A stretch of DNA of 64,000 nucleotides from Peribacillus simplex (GTDB lineage: Bacteria > Bacillota > Bacilli > Bacillales > DSM-1321). Below, in pieces: positions 41,124 to 50,590 of this stretch; positions within the stretch are counted from its first letter, which is position 1; each line of letters opens with the position of its first letter. The notes beneath the pieces were generated by a model. That model was given only the letters and a program-made list of their open reading frames with translations, was not told the DNA's origin and did not search any database. Location: the NCBI RefSeq assembly GCF_030123325.1, contig NZ_CP126106.1:586001-650000 (forward strand), in the 5' to 3' direction. The translations under genes and the position numbers were made by a program.

Positions 41124-42521
41124 ATGGCAAACAAAGATTTGAATAGGGACTTGAAAGGTCGTCATATTCAGATGATCGCTTTGGGCGGAACTATTGGTGT
41201 CGGTTTATTCATGGGTTCAGCCAGCACGATTCAATGGACAGGTCCGTCAGTAATGTTAGCTTATGCGATCTCTGGGATCTTTATATTCTTAATCATGCGT
41301 GCAATGGGGGAAATGTTGTATTTAGAGCCAAGTACAGGTTCATTTGCAACATTTGGTTATAAGTACATTCATCCATTGGCAGGGTATATGACTGCATGGA
41401 GTAACTGGTTCCAGTGGGTTATTGTCGGGATGGCAGAAATTATAGCAGTGGGGACGTACATGCAGTATTGGTTCCCTGATCTCCCGGCTTGGATTCCAGG
41501 TTTAATCGCAATGGTGATTCTTGGAGCAGCGAACTTAATTTCCGTTAAATCCTTTGGGGAAATTGAATTTTGGTTTGCGCTGATTAAAATCGTAACGATC
41601 ATATTAATGATCGTTGCAGGATTTGGACTTATTTTCTTTGGAATCGGTAATGGAGGGGAAGCCTTAGGATTATCGAATCTCTGGGAACATGGTGGTTTAT
41701 TTACAGGTGGTTGGAAGGGCTTCTTCTTTGCCCTCTCACTGGTGGTTGCCGCTTATCAAGGTGTAGAACTAATCGGGATTACGGCTGGTGAAGCAAAAGA
41801 TCCTCAAGAAACGATAACCAAAGCGATTCAAAGTACCATTTGGCGTATTTTAATTTTCTATATCGGTGCGATTTTCATTATTGTAACCGTTTACCCTTGG
41901 GATCAATTAAGTGCAATTGGCAGTCCATTTGTTGCTACTTTTGCCAAAGTTGGTATCACGGCAGCAGCTGGAATCATTAATTTTGTCGTAATCACGGCTG
42001 CAATGTCTGGCTGCAATAGTGGTATTTACAGTGCAGGACGTATGCTTTACACATTAGGGATGAATGGCCAAGCGCCAAAATTCTTTGCGAAAGTATCTAA
42101 TAGCGGTGTACCTTTATTCGGTACGTTCGGAGTGATAGTCGGGTTAGCAATTGGGGTTGTATTAAGTTATATTGCACCAGAAAATTTATTTGTGCATGTA
42201 TATAGTGCAAGTGTACTTCCTGGTATGATTCCGTGGTTTGTCATTCTGATCAGCCAAATTCAATTCAGGAAAATTAAAAAAGCTGAAATGCACAATCATC
42301 CATTCAAAATGCCTTTTGCACCAGTTACAAACTACCTGACCATCGCTTTCTTGATTATGGTATTAATCGGTATGTGGTTTAATGATGACACACGTATATC
42401 ACTAATGGTTGGAATAGGTTTTCTGGCTATCGTTGCCATTAGTTATTTCGTTTTTGGAATAGGCAAGCGTGTACAAGCCGATGCTCAGACAATGGCTCAG
42501 AAGGAAGATAAAGTGGGTTAA
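41124..42521 (+). CDS. Amino-acid permease, APC family (YbxG/AapA-like)
   Basis: 465 residues, 12 membrane helices. It starts LNRDLKGRHIQMIALGGTIG, the amino-acid transporter signature; GTIGVGLF is the substrate-binding unwound helix 1. Helix 3 region, ITAGEAKDPQETI loop and final AxNY/FPFKMP-like segment (FKMPFAPVTNY) follow family order. H+-coupled import of a neutral amino acid is expected. Its position just after kbl-tdh makes threonine or serine a reasonable guess, but this is inference. agggggaa before the ATG. Confidence 0.85.
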   Translation: MANKDLNRDLKGRHIQMIALGGTIGVGLFMGSASTIQWTGPSVMLAYAISGIFIFLIMRAMGEMLYLEPSTGSFATFGYKYIHPLAGYMTAWSNWFQWVIVGMAEIIAVGTYMQYWFPDLPAWIPGLIAMVILGAANLISVKSFGEIEFWFALIKIVTIILMIVAGFGLIFFGIGNGGEALGLSNLWEHGGLFTGGWKGFFFALSLVVAAYQGVELIGITAGEAKDPQETITKAIQSTIWRILIFYIGAIFIIVTVYPWDQLSAIGSPFVATFAKVGITAAAGIINFVVITAAMSGCNSGIYSAGRMLYTLGMNGQAPKFFAKVSNSGVPLFGTFGVIVGLAIGVVLSYIAPENLFVHVYSASVLPGMIPWFVILISQIQFRKIKKAEMHNHPFKMPFAPVTNYLTIAFLIMVLIGMWFNDDTRISLMVGIGFLAIVAISYFVFGIGKRVQADAQTMAQKEDKVG

Positions 42522-42545
42522 TCTATAATTCACTTCGGGTTTTGC

Positions 42546-42571
42546 AAAGGGTTGCTTCGGCAGCCCTTTTC
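42546..42571 (+). terminator. Terminator of the permease gene
   Basis: aaagggttgc/gcagcccttt stem with a stable TTCG tetraloop, followed by a short T run. The rest of 42572-42904 has no supported gene. Confidence 0.78.
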
Positions 42572-42904
42572 CAATGAAACTAAAAGGGCAGCTTAGTTTT
42601 GACAAGAGATGATAAAATGATAATTGAGATGAAAGTTGTGCCATAGATATTGCTTGTTGGATATATGAGGTGTATAGTGACCTTGGATATACAGAGAAGC
42701 AATTGAAAACAGTAAGTAATGGTTCTTGTTGGGCTCCCTTAGTTAATTAAAAGCTTTCTGGGCTATGATGAATGGAGAAAGGTCAGGGCAGTCTAGTTAA
42801 TGACATCAGGATACGTTTCCGCCAAAGTTTAGTGTAAGATAACTGCGATGTTATTACTTCTTAAGATAGAATGTTAAAAATCATAAGAAAAGGAGACATC
42901 GACA

Positions 42905-43198
42905 ATGACAACTTCAAAGAAGAATTTGAGGACTTGCGAAAAGGGTCACAAATACTATAAATCCAGCGACTGTCCGGCCTGCCCAGTATGTGAGCAAGAA
43001 CGCAAACCTGACACCGGATTTCTTTCATTGCTTTCGGCACCAGCCAGACGGGCTTTGGAAAACAATGGGGTTACCTCATTACATCAGCTATCAACATATA
43101 GTGAAAAAGAGATTTTGAAGTTTCACGGTATGGGACCAGCTTCTTTACCTAAACTTAGGGATGCTCTGGAGACAGGTGGGTTATCATTCAAAGATTAA
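42905..43198 (+). CDS. Small protein with zinc ribbon and RpoA C-terminal-like domain
   Basis: 97 residues. The first half has four cysteines (CEKGHKYYKSSDCPACPVC), probably a zinc ribbon. The second half (SAPARRALENNGVTSLHQLS, then LKFHGMGPASLPKLRDAL) is the helix-hairpin-helix fold of the RNA polymerase alpha C-terminal domain. Such proteins are common in Bacillus and their role is unknown; DNA or polymerase binding is a guess. aaggag before the ATG. Confidence 0.8.
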   Translation: MTTSKKNLRTCEKGHKYYKSSDCPACPVCEQERKPDTGFLSLLSAPARRALENNGVTSLHQLSTYSEKEILKFHGMGPASLPKLRDALETGGLSFKD

Positions 43199-43375
43199 CC
43201 ACCTAGAATGCTTAATCTTGCAGGAACGCCTTTTATGCCTGCCGGTTCCATACATTCAATTTCTTTATCAAGTCATGGGGTCTTTATGTAAATAAGGGAT
43301 CAGGAACATCTTTTTTTATGGACATCATCCTTGTTAAACTGGTAGTAACTCTAAAAAGTGAGGTAACGAAAAATC

Positions 43376-44296
43376 ATGAGTTCCTATACTCCCTATTATG
43401 AATTCAATCGAAAAAAGTGGGCATCTTTGCGAAACCATACCCCTCTTCCTTTAACTGAAGAAGAATTGGATAACTTAAAAGGAATAAATGAAGAAATATC
43501 CATTCAGGAAGTAGAAGAGGTTTACTTGCCCTTGACTCGATTAATCAATTTATATGTTGAAGCATCTCAGCAGCTTAATACAGCCACTTCTTCATTTCTA
43601 AAAACCAATGATAAAAAAGTACCTTATATCATTGGAATTGCAGGGAGTGTTGCTGTAGGAAAGAGTACGACAGCAAGGTTACTTCAGACCTTATTATCCA
43701 GATGGGATAATCATAGAAACGTAGGTCTTGTCACTACCGACGGTTTTTTGTACCCAAATGATCATTTAGAAGAAAAAGGACTGATGAAAAGAAAAGGGTT
43801 TCCTGAAAGTTATGATACTCAAAAATTGATTAATCTTATCGGGGATGTAAAAGCAGGAAAAAATAAAGTGGAAGTTCCAATCTACTCACATTTGAAATAT
43901 GACATTTTGCCAAATGAAGTGCAGACCATCTGTAATCCGGATATTTTAATAGTGGAAGGTATTAATGTTCTTCAAGTTGATAAGGAAAATCAAGTATTCG
44001 TCAGTGACTTTTTTGATTTTTCACTTTATGTTGATGCAGACGCAAATGACATAGAGCGGTGGTATGTTGAAAGGTTCCTTTTACTTCAGAAGACCGCATT
44101 TCAAAGTCCCGAATCCTACTTTCATCGTTATATTGACTTGTCGAAAGAACAAGCCATTAAACAAGCGACCCAAATTTGGGAAGAAATTAATTTGAAGAAT
44201 TTACATGAAAATATACTGCCGACAAAAGGACGGGCAAAACTCGTTCTAAAAAAAGGATCAGATCACAAAGCTGAAAATATCTATTTGCGAAAATGA
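43376..44296 (+). CDS. coaA: Type I pantothenate kinase
   Basis: 306 residues, typical for CoaA. P-loop GIAGSVAVGKSTTAR (about residues 88-102), then VTTDGFLYPN, MKRKGFPESYD and PIYSHLKYDI, the pantothenate-binding segments. It phosphorylates pantothenate, the first step of CoA synthesis. The cytosolic enzyme is feedback-inhibited by CoA in E. coli. Bacillus often carries type III CoaX as well, so this may be one of two. Confidence 0.94.
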   Translation: MSSYTPYYEFNRKKWASLRNHTPLPLTEEELDNLKGINEEISIQEVEEVYLPLTRLINLYVEASQQLNTATSSFLKTNDKKVPYIIGIAGSVAVGKSTTARLLQTLLSRWDNHRNVGLVTTDGFLYPNDHLEEKGLMKRKGFPESYDTQKLINLIGDVKAGKNKVEVPIYSHLKYDILPNEVQTICNPDILIVEGINVLQVDKENQVFVSDFFDFSLYVDADANDIERWYVERFLLLQKTAFQSPESYFHRYIDLSKEQAIKQATQIWEEINLKNLHENILPTKGRAKLVLKKGSDHKAENIYLRK

Positions 44297-44916
44297 TAAC
44301 TTAAATGTAGATGATTATGTATAGGGATAATGTTTTTTTGTAATAATAATTAAGGATAAAATTCTATTTATAAGGGACTATGCAATAAGTCTTGAAATTA
44401 GAAATATTATCAATGCTCGTACCTAATATTGGTTTAATTATCAGTAATTATTGGTATTGTTATAATATCTACTTATTGGGTGTAATTTATGATCCAAGTT
44501 AAAAAGGTAGTGGTTTAGCAATTTCAGGAATGTCCTTATTTTTTCGGGAAATGGTTACAGAAACTTCTAATTTCACTTCCGATTTTGTCAATAAATGTGT
44601 ATTTTCGTCACTTTTTTTGATGTGTCAATATTATTTCACTAACAGTTTCTTCCTTCAATAAGGGGGAACGGCTGAAGAAATCTTTTTCTTCGACTATCAT
44701 GGCGGACAAGATTAAGCTAATTTCTTCACAAAATCAAATTTTTAACAAAAAAAGTAATAGTAGAATATTTTAATCTATGAAATAATAATAATAGATTATG
44801 ATATAGTTATAAGGAGACAGAAAAGGTGTGTTCCTAGTTCGTGCCTGGCTTTTTGTGACACCTAAGCAGGAGCGCCTACATCTTTTTTGCAAATATAGGG
44901 GATAAGGAAGGTTATA
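44297..44916. promoter_or_regulatory. Long upstream region of mqo
   Basis: 620 bases without a supported gene. An inverted repeat TAATCTAT-N12-ATAGATTA lies at 44771-44798, a possible operator. After aaggag (44811-44816) a GTG at 44828 opens a 25-codon frame ending at 44905, a possible leader peptide or chance. Confidence 0.4.
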
Positions 44917-46422
44917 ATGAGCAACATACAGAAACAAACAGACGTTATCTTAATTGGCGGCGGAGTCATGAGCGCGACTTTGGGATCATTACTGAAAGAG
45001 TTAGCACCGGAATGGGAAATCAAAGTATTTGAGAAGCTTGCAAACGCAGGAGAAGAAAGCTCTAACGAATGGAATAATGCGGGTACGGGACATTCTGCAC
45101 TGTGCGAGCTTAACTATACATCCGAGAAATCTGACGGATCTATAGATATTAGCAAAGCAATTAAAATTAATGAACAGTTCCAAGTTTCATTGCAGTTTTG
45201 GTCGTATCTTGTAAACTGTAAGCTGATTGATAATCCGCAAGACTTTATCATGCCATTGCCTCATATGAGTATGGTACAAGGGGATAATAATGTAGCGTTC
45301 TTAAAGAAACGTTTTGAAGCGCTGTCAAAAAATCCTCTGTTCCAAGGTATGGAGTATTCCGATGACCCAGCAAAACTGATGGAATGGATTCCACTTATTA
45401 TGCAAGACCGTCCATCGAATGATTCTATAGCGGCAACAAAAATTGATTACGGTACAGACGTTAACTTTGGTGCTTTAACACGCATGTTGTTTGACCATCT
45501 AAAGACTAAAAACGTCGATATCAAATATAAACATAGTGTTGATAATGTTAAACGTGCCAGCGATGGCTTATGGGAATTAAAAGTGCGTAATGTCGATACT
45601 GGTAGCGTAGAACGCCATAATGCTAAATTCGTCTTTATCGGAGGCGGGGGCGGAAGCTTGCATTTGCTGCAAAAATCCGGTATTCCTGAAGGGAAACATA
45701 TTGGCGGATTCCCAGTAAGCGGATACTTCATGGTATGTAATAATCCTGAAGTTGTTGAGCAGCATCATGGAAAAGTATACGGAAAAGCTAAAGTTGGTGC
45801 TCCACCAATGTCTGTTCCGCATCTTGATACACGTTTTATCGACAATAAAAAATCGTTGCTATTTGGACCATTTGCGGGCTTCTCACCGAAGTTCCTGAAA
45901 ACAGGTTCAATGTTCGATTTAATAACTTCCGTAAAACCGAATAATGTTTTAACTATGTTGGCGGCAGGCGCAAAAGAGATGCCATTGACAAAGTACCTGA
46001 TCCAGCAGGTTATGTTATCGAAAGAACAGCGCATGGAAGAGTTACGAGAGTTCATCCCGAACGCTAAGAGTGAGGATTGGGATTTAGTAGTAGCTGGCCA
46101 ACGTGTACAAGTTATCAAAGATACTGCAGAAGGCGGCAAAGGTACACTTCAATTTGGTACGGAAGTTGTCAGTGCATCCGATGGCTCGATTGCAGCACTG
46201 CTAGGTGCATCTCCAGGTGCTTCTACTGCTGTTCACGTTATGCTTGAGGTAATTAATAAATGCTTCCCGCAACGTATGAAAGAATGGGAACCAAAAATTA
46301 AAGAAATGATTCCTTCTTATGGAGAGTCACTAATGGAAAATCCAGAGCTTCTGCACGAAATTCAAACTTCAACTTCAGAGACGCTTGGTCTGAGCAAAAA
46401 AAAAGAGCTAGTTTATAGTTAA
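44917..46422 (+). CDS. mqo: Malate:quinone oxidoreductase
   Basis: 501 residues. FAD-binding GGGVMSATLG near residue 14, then FEKLANAGEESSNEWNNAGTGHSALCELNYT, the Mqo signature (quoted here in outline: GEESSNEWNNAGTGHSA). Near the middle FIGGGGGSLHLLQ, and PVSGYFMV follows. It oxidises malate to oxaloacetate and passes electrons to quinone at the membrane. Many Bacillus use NAD-dependent Mdh instead; Mqo gives an irreversible parallel route. aaggaagg before the ATG. Two terminators follow. Confidence 0.95.
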   Translation: MSNIQKQTDVILIGGGVMSATLGSLLKELAPEWEIKVFEKLANAGEESSNEWNNAGTGHSALCELNYTSEKSDGSIDISKAIKINEQFQVSLQFWSYLVNCKLIDNPQDFIMPLPHMSMVQGDNNVAFLKKRFEALSKNPLFQGMEYSDDPAKLMEWIPLIMQDRPSNDSIAATKIDYGTDVNFGALTRMLFDHLKTKNVDIKYKHSVDNVKRASDGLWELKVRNVDTGSVERHNAKFVFIGGGGGSLHLLQKSGIPEGKHIGGFPVSGYFMVCNNPEVVEQHHGKVYGKAKVGAPPMSVPHLDTRFIDNKKSLLFGPFAGFSPKFLKTGSMFDLITSVKPNNVLTMLAAGAKEMPLTKYLIQQVMLSKEQRMEELREFIPNAKSEDWDLVVAGQRVQVIKDTAEGGKGTLQFGTEVVSASDGSIAALLGASPGASTAVHVMLEVINKCFPQRMKEWEPKIKEMIPSYGESLMENPELLHEIQTSTSETLGLSKKKELVYS

Positions 46423-46460
46423 TTTTTGGATATGGAAGCGACATTGAAATTAAAAACAAA

Positions 46461-46500
46461 AGAACCTTTAATCTATCTTTGATTGAAGGTTCTTTTTTTG
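46461..46500 (+). terminator. Terminator of mqo
   Basis: agaacctttaatc/gattgaaggttct stem, one mismatch, then T7. Confidence 0.9.
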
Positions 46501-46533
46501 TCTTGAAGCCTTATTCAATTAAGGATGCTTACT

Positions 46534-46575
46534 TGTAGATAAACTCGATGAAAATTGAGTTTGTCTACATTTTTT
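46534..46575 (+). terminator. Second hairpin after mqo
   Basis: tgtagataaactc/gagtttgtctaca stem with one T-G pair and T6 after it. Confidence 0.75.
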
Positions 46576-46653
46576 ATGCGAAATCTTTTGGGAGGCTATA
46601 ATTGCATCCCTCAGTTTGTAGACAAAAGGGTTCTATCTAAAAGTTAAAACTAA

Positions 46654-46777
46654 GTTGATTGGAGCGGGTGTTCGAGACTCTTGCGGGAAAAGCGCGTCTA
46701 GGGGAGACCCCGCAGGCGCAAGCTGAGGAGGCTCCCAGACCGCCCGCGGAAAGCGAGTGCCCTTCGTTCCAATCGAC
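46654..46777. repeat. GC-rich intergenic repeat element with inverted ends
   Basis: 124 bp, much richer in GC than its surroundings. The ends gttgattggagcg and cgttccaatcgac are inverted copies (11 of 13). The core (gagactcttgcgggaaaagc, aggggagaccccgcagg, gaggaggctcccagaccg, cccgcggaaagcg) has several nested palindromes. I recall closely similar intergenic elements as widespread in Bacillaceae genomes; I know no settled name. It contains no ORF and could be a MITE or a structured RNA. Confidence 0.75.
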
Positions 46778-46798
46778 GTCCAAATTGTACAAGCGCTT

Positions 46799-47851
46799 CT
46801 AATGTACATCTGAATTTATTTGGGAAATGGTCTCTTTATCGCAAATGACGAAAAGCTGTGCATCGTCAGGAATTCGTTCATCTAATTTTTGGTTTATGTT
46901 AAGATCACCACGATCTGCTACCAGCGTGGCTCCTTTATTAAGAAGGTCTATGAACGCATCACGATAGGTTCGCCATTCAGCTTGTTTAGAAATCTCATAC
47001 ATGGTTTCTTCATACTTTGTACTCATGAGTTCAGAATACATATGGATGACTCCATGAGAAAATAATGATCGTACTGCAGCGTGGGAGATCATTTCTTGTG
47101 TAGGAATAAACTCATCCACCTTTACACGCTCGAATAAACGGATATGCTTTTGATTGATCACTTCAGCGGTGACATGAATGGACGTACTCGTTTTTTCCTC
47201 AATGGCCGTTATGGCAGTGGCAACTAATAATGTCTTTCCATCGACGAGTAACGGATCTTTTGTAGCATAATTATCTTGCGTTATTTGGTCAGCAAAAATG
47301 ATAACGCCTTTTGCTCTAGGCAGATTTGCACGGAGTAATGTTTCTTCATCGGTAGCATCCCCGCGAACATAAAACAGACGCTCCTCCATCATTGGAGCTT
47401 TTTCCAAGTTATCAATGATTACAATATCAATGGTTTCATCAGATTTGAAAATTTCTTGGAGTGCTGATTTTGACTTATCACTCCATCCAATCAAAATGAT
47501 ATGATTTTTACCTGTATATTTCATTTTTCCACCAACTTTACGTTTTTCGATAAGATATACAGATTTAATGATTTTTCCAATGAAAAGACTAACAAGCCCA
47601 ATACCCGTGATATAAAGGCCAATGGTAAATGCTTTTCCAAGGCCGGTGACCGGTGCATAGTCTCCAAAACCAACCGTAGCAAGCGTTGTAAGAACCCAGT
47701 AAACTGAGGTTAAATATGATTCGAACGTCTGTGGCTCTATAGAATAAGCAACATACGCAGCAACTAATATGTATAAAATGGCAAATGGTATAAAGATTCT
47801 ACCTCTTAATTTAATCAGGTAATATATTATTTTTTTTACCGTAATCCTCAT
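46799..47851 (-). CDS. yugO: Two-helix K+ channel with RCK domain (YugO-like)
   Basis: 350 residues. Two N-terminal membrane helices flank the pore loop with the selectivity filter TVGFGDY (LTTLATVGFGDYAPV). From about residue 110 comes an RCK/TrkA-N Rossmann domain (NHIILIGWSDKSKSAL), then a C-terminal sensor part. This is the MthK/YugO architecture of ligand-gated K+ channels. B. subtilis YugO releases K+ in biofilm electrical signalling; no mstX gene precedes it here. The GC-rich repeat lies just beyond its stop codon. Confidence 0.9.
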   Translation of the reverse strand: MRITVKKIIYYLIKLRGRIFIPFAILYILVAAYVAYSIEPQTFESYLTSVYWVLTTLATVGFGDYAPVTGLGKAFTIGLYITGIGLVSLFIGKIIKSVYLIEKRKVGGKMKYTGKNHIILIGWSDKSKSALQEIFKSDETIDIVIIDNLEKAPMMEERLFYVRGDATDEETLLRANLPRAKGVIIFADQITQDNYATKDPLLVDGKTLLVATAITAIEEKTSTSIHVTAEVINQKHIRLFERVKVDEFIPTQEMISHAAVRSLFSHGVIHMYSELMSTKYEETMYEISKQAEWRTYRDAFIDLLNKGATLVADRGDLNINQKLDERIPDDAQLFVICDKETISQINSDVH

Positions 47852-48109
47852 CTCATCATACCCATCCTAGTTTTCAAGTCATCATCGATTAAATTTATAT
47901 TTCCCCAATTTAACAGTTAATTAAACGTAAGTGTAAAAACTATTTTTTACCCAAGCAGGGAGCAAGAAGCATAAAGAGAGCTTAGTTATTTAAAAATCTC
48001 TTATGCATAAAAAGGGGCAGGATCGTTGAGAGTTCCATTGAGTTTCATCAGCCCAAGTTTAATAGACTACACAATCAGTTTAAGTTTTTTGTACCAGATC
48101 ACACATTCT

Positions 48110-48640
48110 GCTACTAAATTTTTGGGATAACGGATCTTGTCACTGCCATTACCGTACGTATTTGGCCATTAAATAAAATGAGCGACGATTATTATTCGGA
48201 TAATGCCGATCCAGAAGAAGTTATCAAAGAAGGACTTTACAAAAATGTCTGGAACAGCGCGATGGTGGGAGCAAACAATTCGGTAAATCTTGGCGGAGTA
48301 TACTCCAGTATTTAATTTACTTGGCTATCTTTTTTAACCATTTACTTGGGCATTGCAAATACCTGAACCATTTTGGCTGCCAAAGCTTCAGCTATAGGAA
48401 TTGCAGAAATGTTCCTGCGGGCGCTTCTCGTAGTTGATGCACCTCTGGTAACTAAGTTCATTATAGCCGTGGTATCTGTATCATCCATATTGTTCTTTTC
48501 AACGACGATACCTTGTATCCTATCAACCGAAATCCCAATCAGCATTATGAAGTTGATAGTAATCTAGTTTGAACGGACGCTCATCACGTTAATTATTACT
48601 GCACTATCGCAATATTGCTGCTTTAGTACAAATCAACGAA
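48110..48640 (+). pseudogene. YjiH-like (nucleoside-recognition/GATE domain) gene remnant
   Basis: Protein-like stretches occur in order: ITDLVTAITVRIWPLNKMSD (about 48129-48189, continuing to TAA at 48313), then AAKASAIGIAEMF and LSTEIPISI (48373-48564). TAG at 48565-48567 stands where a Trp is expected, and FERTLITLIITA follows it. Together these resemble the C-terminal half of YjiH-type membrane proteins. Several stops and no start show that the gene is dead. 47852-48109 holds nothing recognisable. Confidence 0.55.
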
Positions 48641-48683
48641 TCTTAATTCGATTCACAGGTCGAACAGGTGCGTTCGTATTTAT

Positions 48684-48720
48684 AAGGTCGACCAGTAAAA
48701 ATTACTGGTTGGCCTTTTTA
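48684..48720 (+). terminator. Terminator after the yjiH remnant
   Basis: ggtcgaccagtaa/ttactggttggcc stem with one G-T pair, followed by TTTTTA. It still looks functional although its gene is lost. Confidence 0.85.
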
Positions 48721-48818
48721 ATATATCAGCAGCCAGGGTAGGACGTACGGGTGCACGGGACATTTGAAGGCTTGTTGGGACGTAGTATAAATTATTGGAG
48801 CAGCATCATCACAGAAAA

Positions 48819-48857
48819 GGATATTAATATGTTTCTTACAAAACATATTAATATCTT
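48819..48857. repeat. AT-rich perfect hairpin upstream of the nik operon
   Basis: gatattaatatgttt and its exact complement with a short loop. No T run for termination. It is 21 bases upstream of the -35 box and may be an operator. Confidence 0.6.
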
Positions 48858-48877
48858 TCGAGAGTTTCGACATTATA

Positions 48878-48906
48878 TTGACAATAATATAGTTACTCAT
48901 TACAAT
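48878..48906 (+). promoter_or_regulatory. SigA promoter of the nik/cnt-type operon
   Basis: TTGACA, a 17-base spacer, then TACAAT: one base from perfect SigA consensus. Located 36 bases before the nikA start codon. Confidence 0.82.
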
Positions 48907-48921
48907 TGAAAATAATTCTCA
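48907..48921 (+). promoter_or_regulatory. Fur-type operator overlapping the transcription start
   Basis: TGAAAATAATTCTCA matches TGATAATNATTATCA at 13 of 15 positions. The palindrome widens to attgaaaat-a-attctcaat. It lies directly after the -10 box, so a bound metal repressor (Fur, or Zur/Nur) would block initiation. Confidence 0.65.
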
Positions 48922-48941
48922 ATATGGTACAGGAGGCACCA

Positions 48942-50573
48942 ATGGTTATGTCAAAACGAAGAAACAGCAAAAACGTGTTATTCATATCGGCAATCGTTTT
49001 AATTCTATCAACGCTTTTACTTGGATGTACAAATGAATCAAAAGAAAATTCAACTTCAAATAAAGACAGTAAAGACATGCTTACTATGGCTTGGCCGAGG
49101 GATATAGGTGAAATGAATCCGCATGTCTATAATCCTTCTCAATTATTCGCTACATCAATGATATATGAACCTTTGGTCAGCTACCAAGATGGAGGGAAGC
49201 TGAAACCGCATTTAGCTGAATCTTGGGAAATTTCCAAGGATGGGAAGGAATATACGTTCAACCTCCGTCAAGATGTGAAATTTTCTGACGGTACAAGCTT
49301 TAATGCTGAAATTGTGAAAAAGAACTTTGATACTATATTGAAAAATGTTGATTTACATAGTTGGTTGGGCTTTATTACGAAAGTGGATCAAACGGAAGTA
49401 ATTGACCAAAACACATTTAAACTAACATTAAAGGAGCCATATTATCCTACTATTCAAGAGTTAGCCGTTGTTCGTCCAGTCCGATTCTTAGGTGATGCTG
49501 GATTCCCTAAAGATGGTGACACTTCTAAAGGTGTTACAAAACCAGTCGGTACAGGGCCATGGGTTTTGGAAGAATATAAAGCAGATGAATATGCTATTTT
49601 CAAACGCAATGAAAATTATTGGGGTGAACTCCCTAAAGTTAAGAAAATCAAAGTCAAGATCATTCCTGATGCGGAAACCCGTGTTCTTGCTTTTGAAAAA
49701 GGTGACCTGGACCTAATTTATGGTGAAGGTGCTATCAGTCTGGATGCTTTCAAACAATTAGAAACAACAGGTAACTATCAGACTAGTATTTCTGATCCGG
49801 TTGCGACAAGACAGCTAGTCATGAATACGAAGAAAGAACAGCTTTCAGATTTACGTGTTCGTCAAGCATTACAATATGGATTTAATAAAAAAGCAATGGT
49901 TGACGGAGTTACTTCTGGGTTGGAAGAGAAGGCAGATTTCATTTTACCGACAAACTTCCCTTATACTTCAGACATTGATGTAAAACAGATTGATTATGAT
50001 GTTGAAAAAGCAAAAGCTTTATTAGATGACGCAGGATGGAAGCTGCCAAAAGGAAAAACCGTTCGTGAAAAAGACGGAAAACCGCTTGAAATCGAGTTAA
50101 TGTACGACTCTGCAGAATCGATCCAAAAAGCAATGGCTGAAACATTACAATCTGAGTGGGCGGCACTAGGTGTTAAATTGAATATCGTTGGAGTTGAGCT
50201 TACGGTACAAATTGAAAGATTCAAAGCTAATGATTTTGAATTGAATTTCTTTAGTAACTATGGCGCTCCATATGATCCACATACTTTCGTAAATGTCGTT
50301 GGTTCAGAAGGATTTGGTTTTAACGAAGCCATTTCATCTTATCCGAACAGAGATGAGTTGTTAAAACAAATTGCAGATGTTCCTCGAACAACAGATGAAA
50401 AGGAACGTCAAGAACTTTACTCAACTATTTTGGAATCATTGCAAGACCAAGGAGCGATTGTGCCTATTTCTTATATTAAGAAAATAGCTGTTTACCAAAA
50501 AGATGTATCTAATTTTACATTCCCTGCTAACCGGGATGAACATCCATTCACAGGAATTAGCATCGAGAAGTAA
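48942..50573 (+). CDS. nikA: NikA/CntA-type metal or metallophore binding lipoprotein
   Basis: 543 residues, a cluster C (SBP_bac_5) lipoprotein: signal ISAIVLILSTLLLGC with the lipid Cys at 29. The region after the signal (MAWPRDIGEMNPHVYNPSQ, then MIYEPLVSY) and VVRPVRFLGD, GTGPWVLEEY, GAPYDPHTF follow nickel-binding NikA and staphylopine-binding CntA rather than peptide-binding OppA. Arg of RPVRF (Arg137 in E. coli NikA) and Tyr of GAPYD are kept; His416 is not. The ligand is thus likely a metal chelate. aggagg precedes ATG 48942; ATG 48948 is an alternative. Confidence 0.88.
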   Translation: MVMSKRRNSKNVLFISAIVLILSTLLLGCTNESKENSTSNKDSKDMLTMAWPRDIGEMNPHVYNPSQLFATSMIYEPLVSYQDGGKLKPHLAESWEISKDGKEYTFNLRQDVKFSDGTSFNAEIVKKNFDTILKNVDLHSWLGFITKVDQTEVIDQNTFKLTLKEPYYPTIQELAVVRPVRFLGDAGFPKDGDTSKGVTKPVGTGPWVLEEYKADEYAIFKRNENYWGELPKVKKIKVKIIPDAETRVLAFEKGDLDLIYGEGAISLDAFKQLETTGNYQTSISDPVATRQLVMNTKKEQLSDLRVRQALQYGFNKKAMVDGVTSGLEEKADFILPTNFPYTSDIDVKQIDYDVEKAKALLDDAGWKLPKGKTVREKDGKPLEIELMYDSAESIQKAMAETLQSEWAALGVKLNIVGVELTVQIERFKANDFELNFFSNYGAPYDPHTFVNVVGSEGFGFNEAISSYPNRDELLKQIADVPRTTDEKERQELYSTILESLQDQGAIVPISYIKKIAVYQKDVSNFTFPANRDEHPFTGISIEK

Positions 50574-50590
50574 GTTACAGGAGGGTTTTC

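Noticed and set aside
42620..42730. Short open stretch (CWIYEVYSDLGYTEKQLK) after the permease gene
   Set aside because: It follows a stop codon, lacks a start and ribosome site, and I could not place it in a family.
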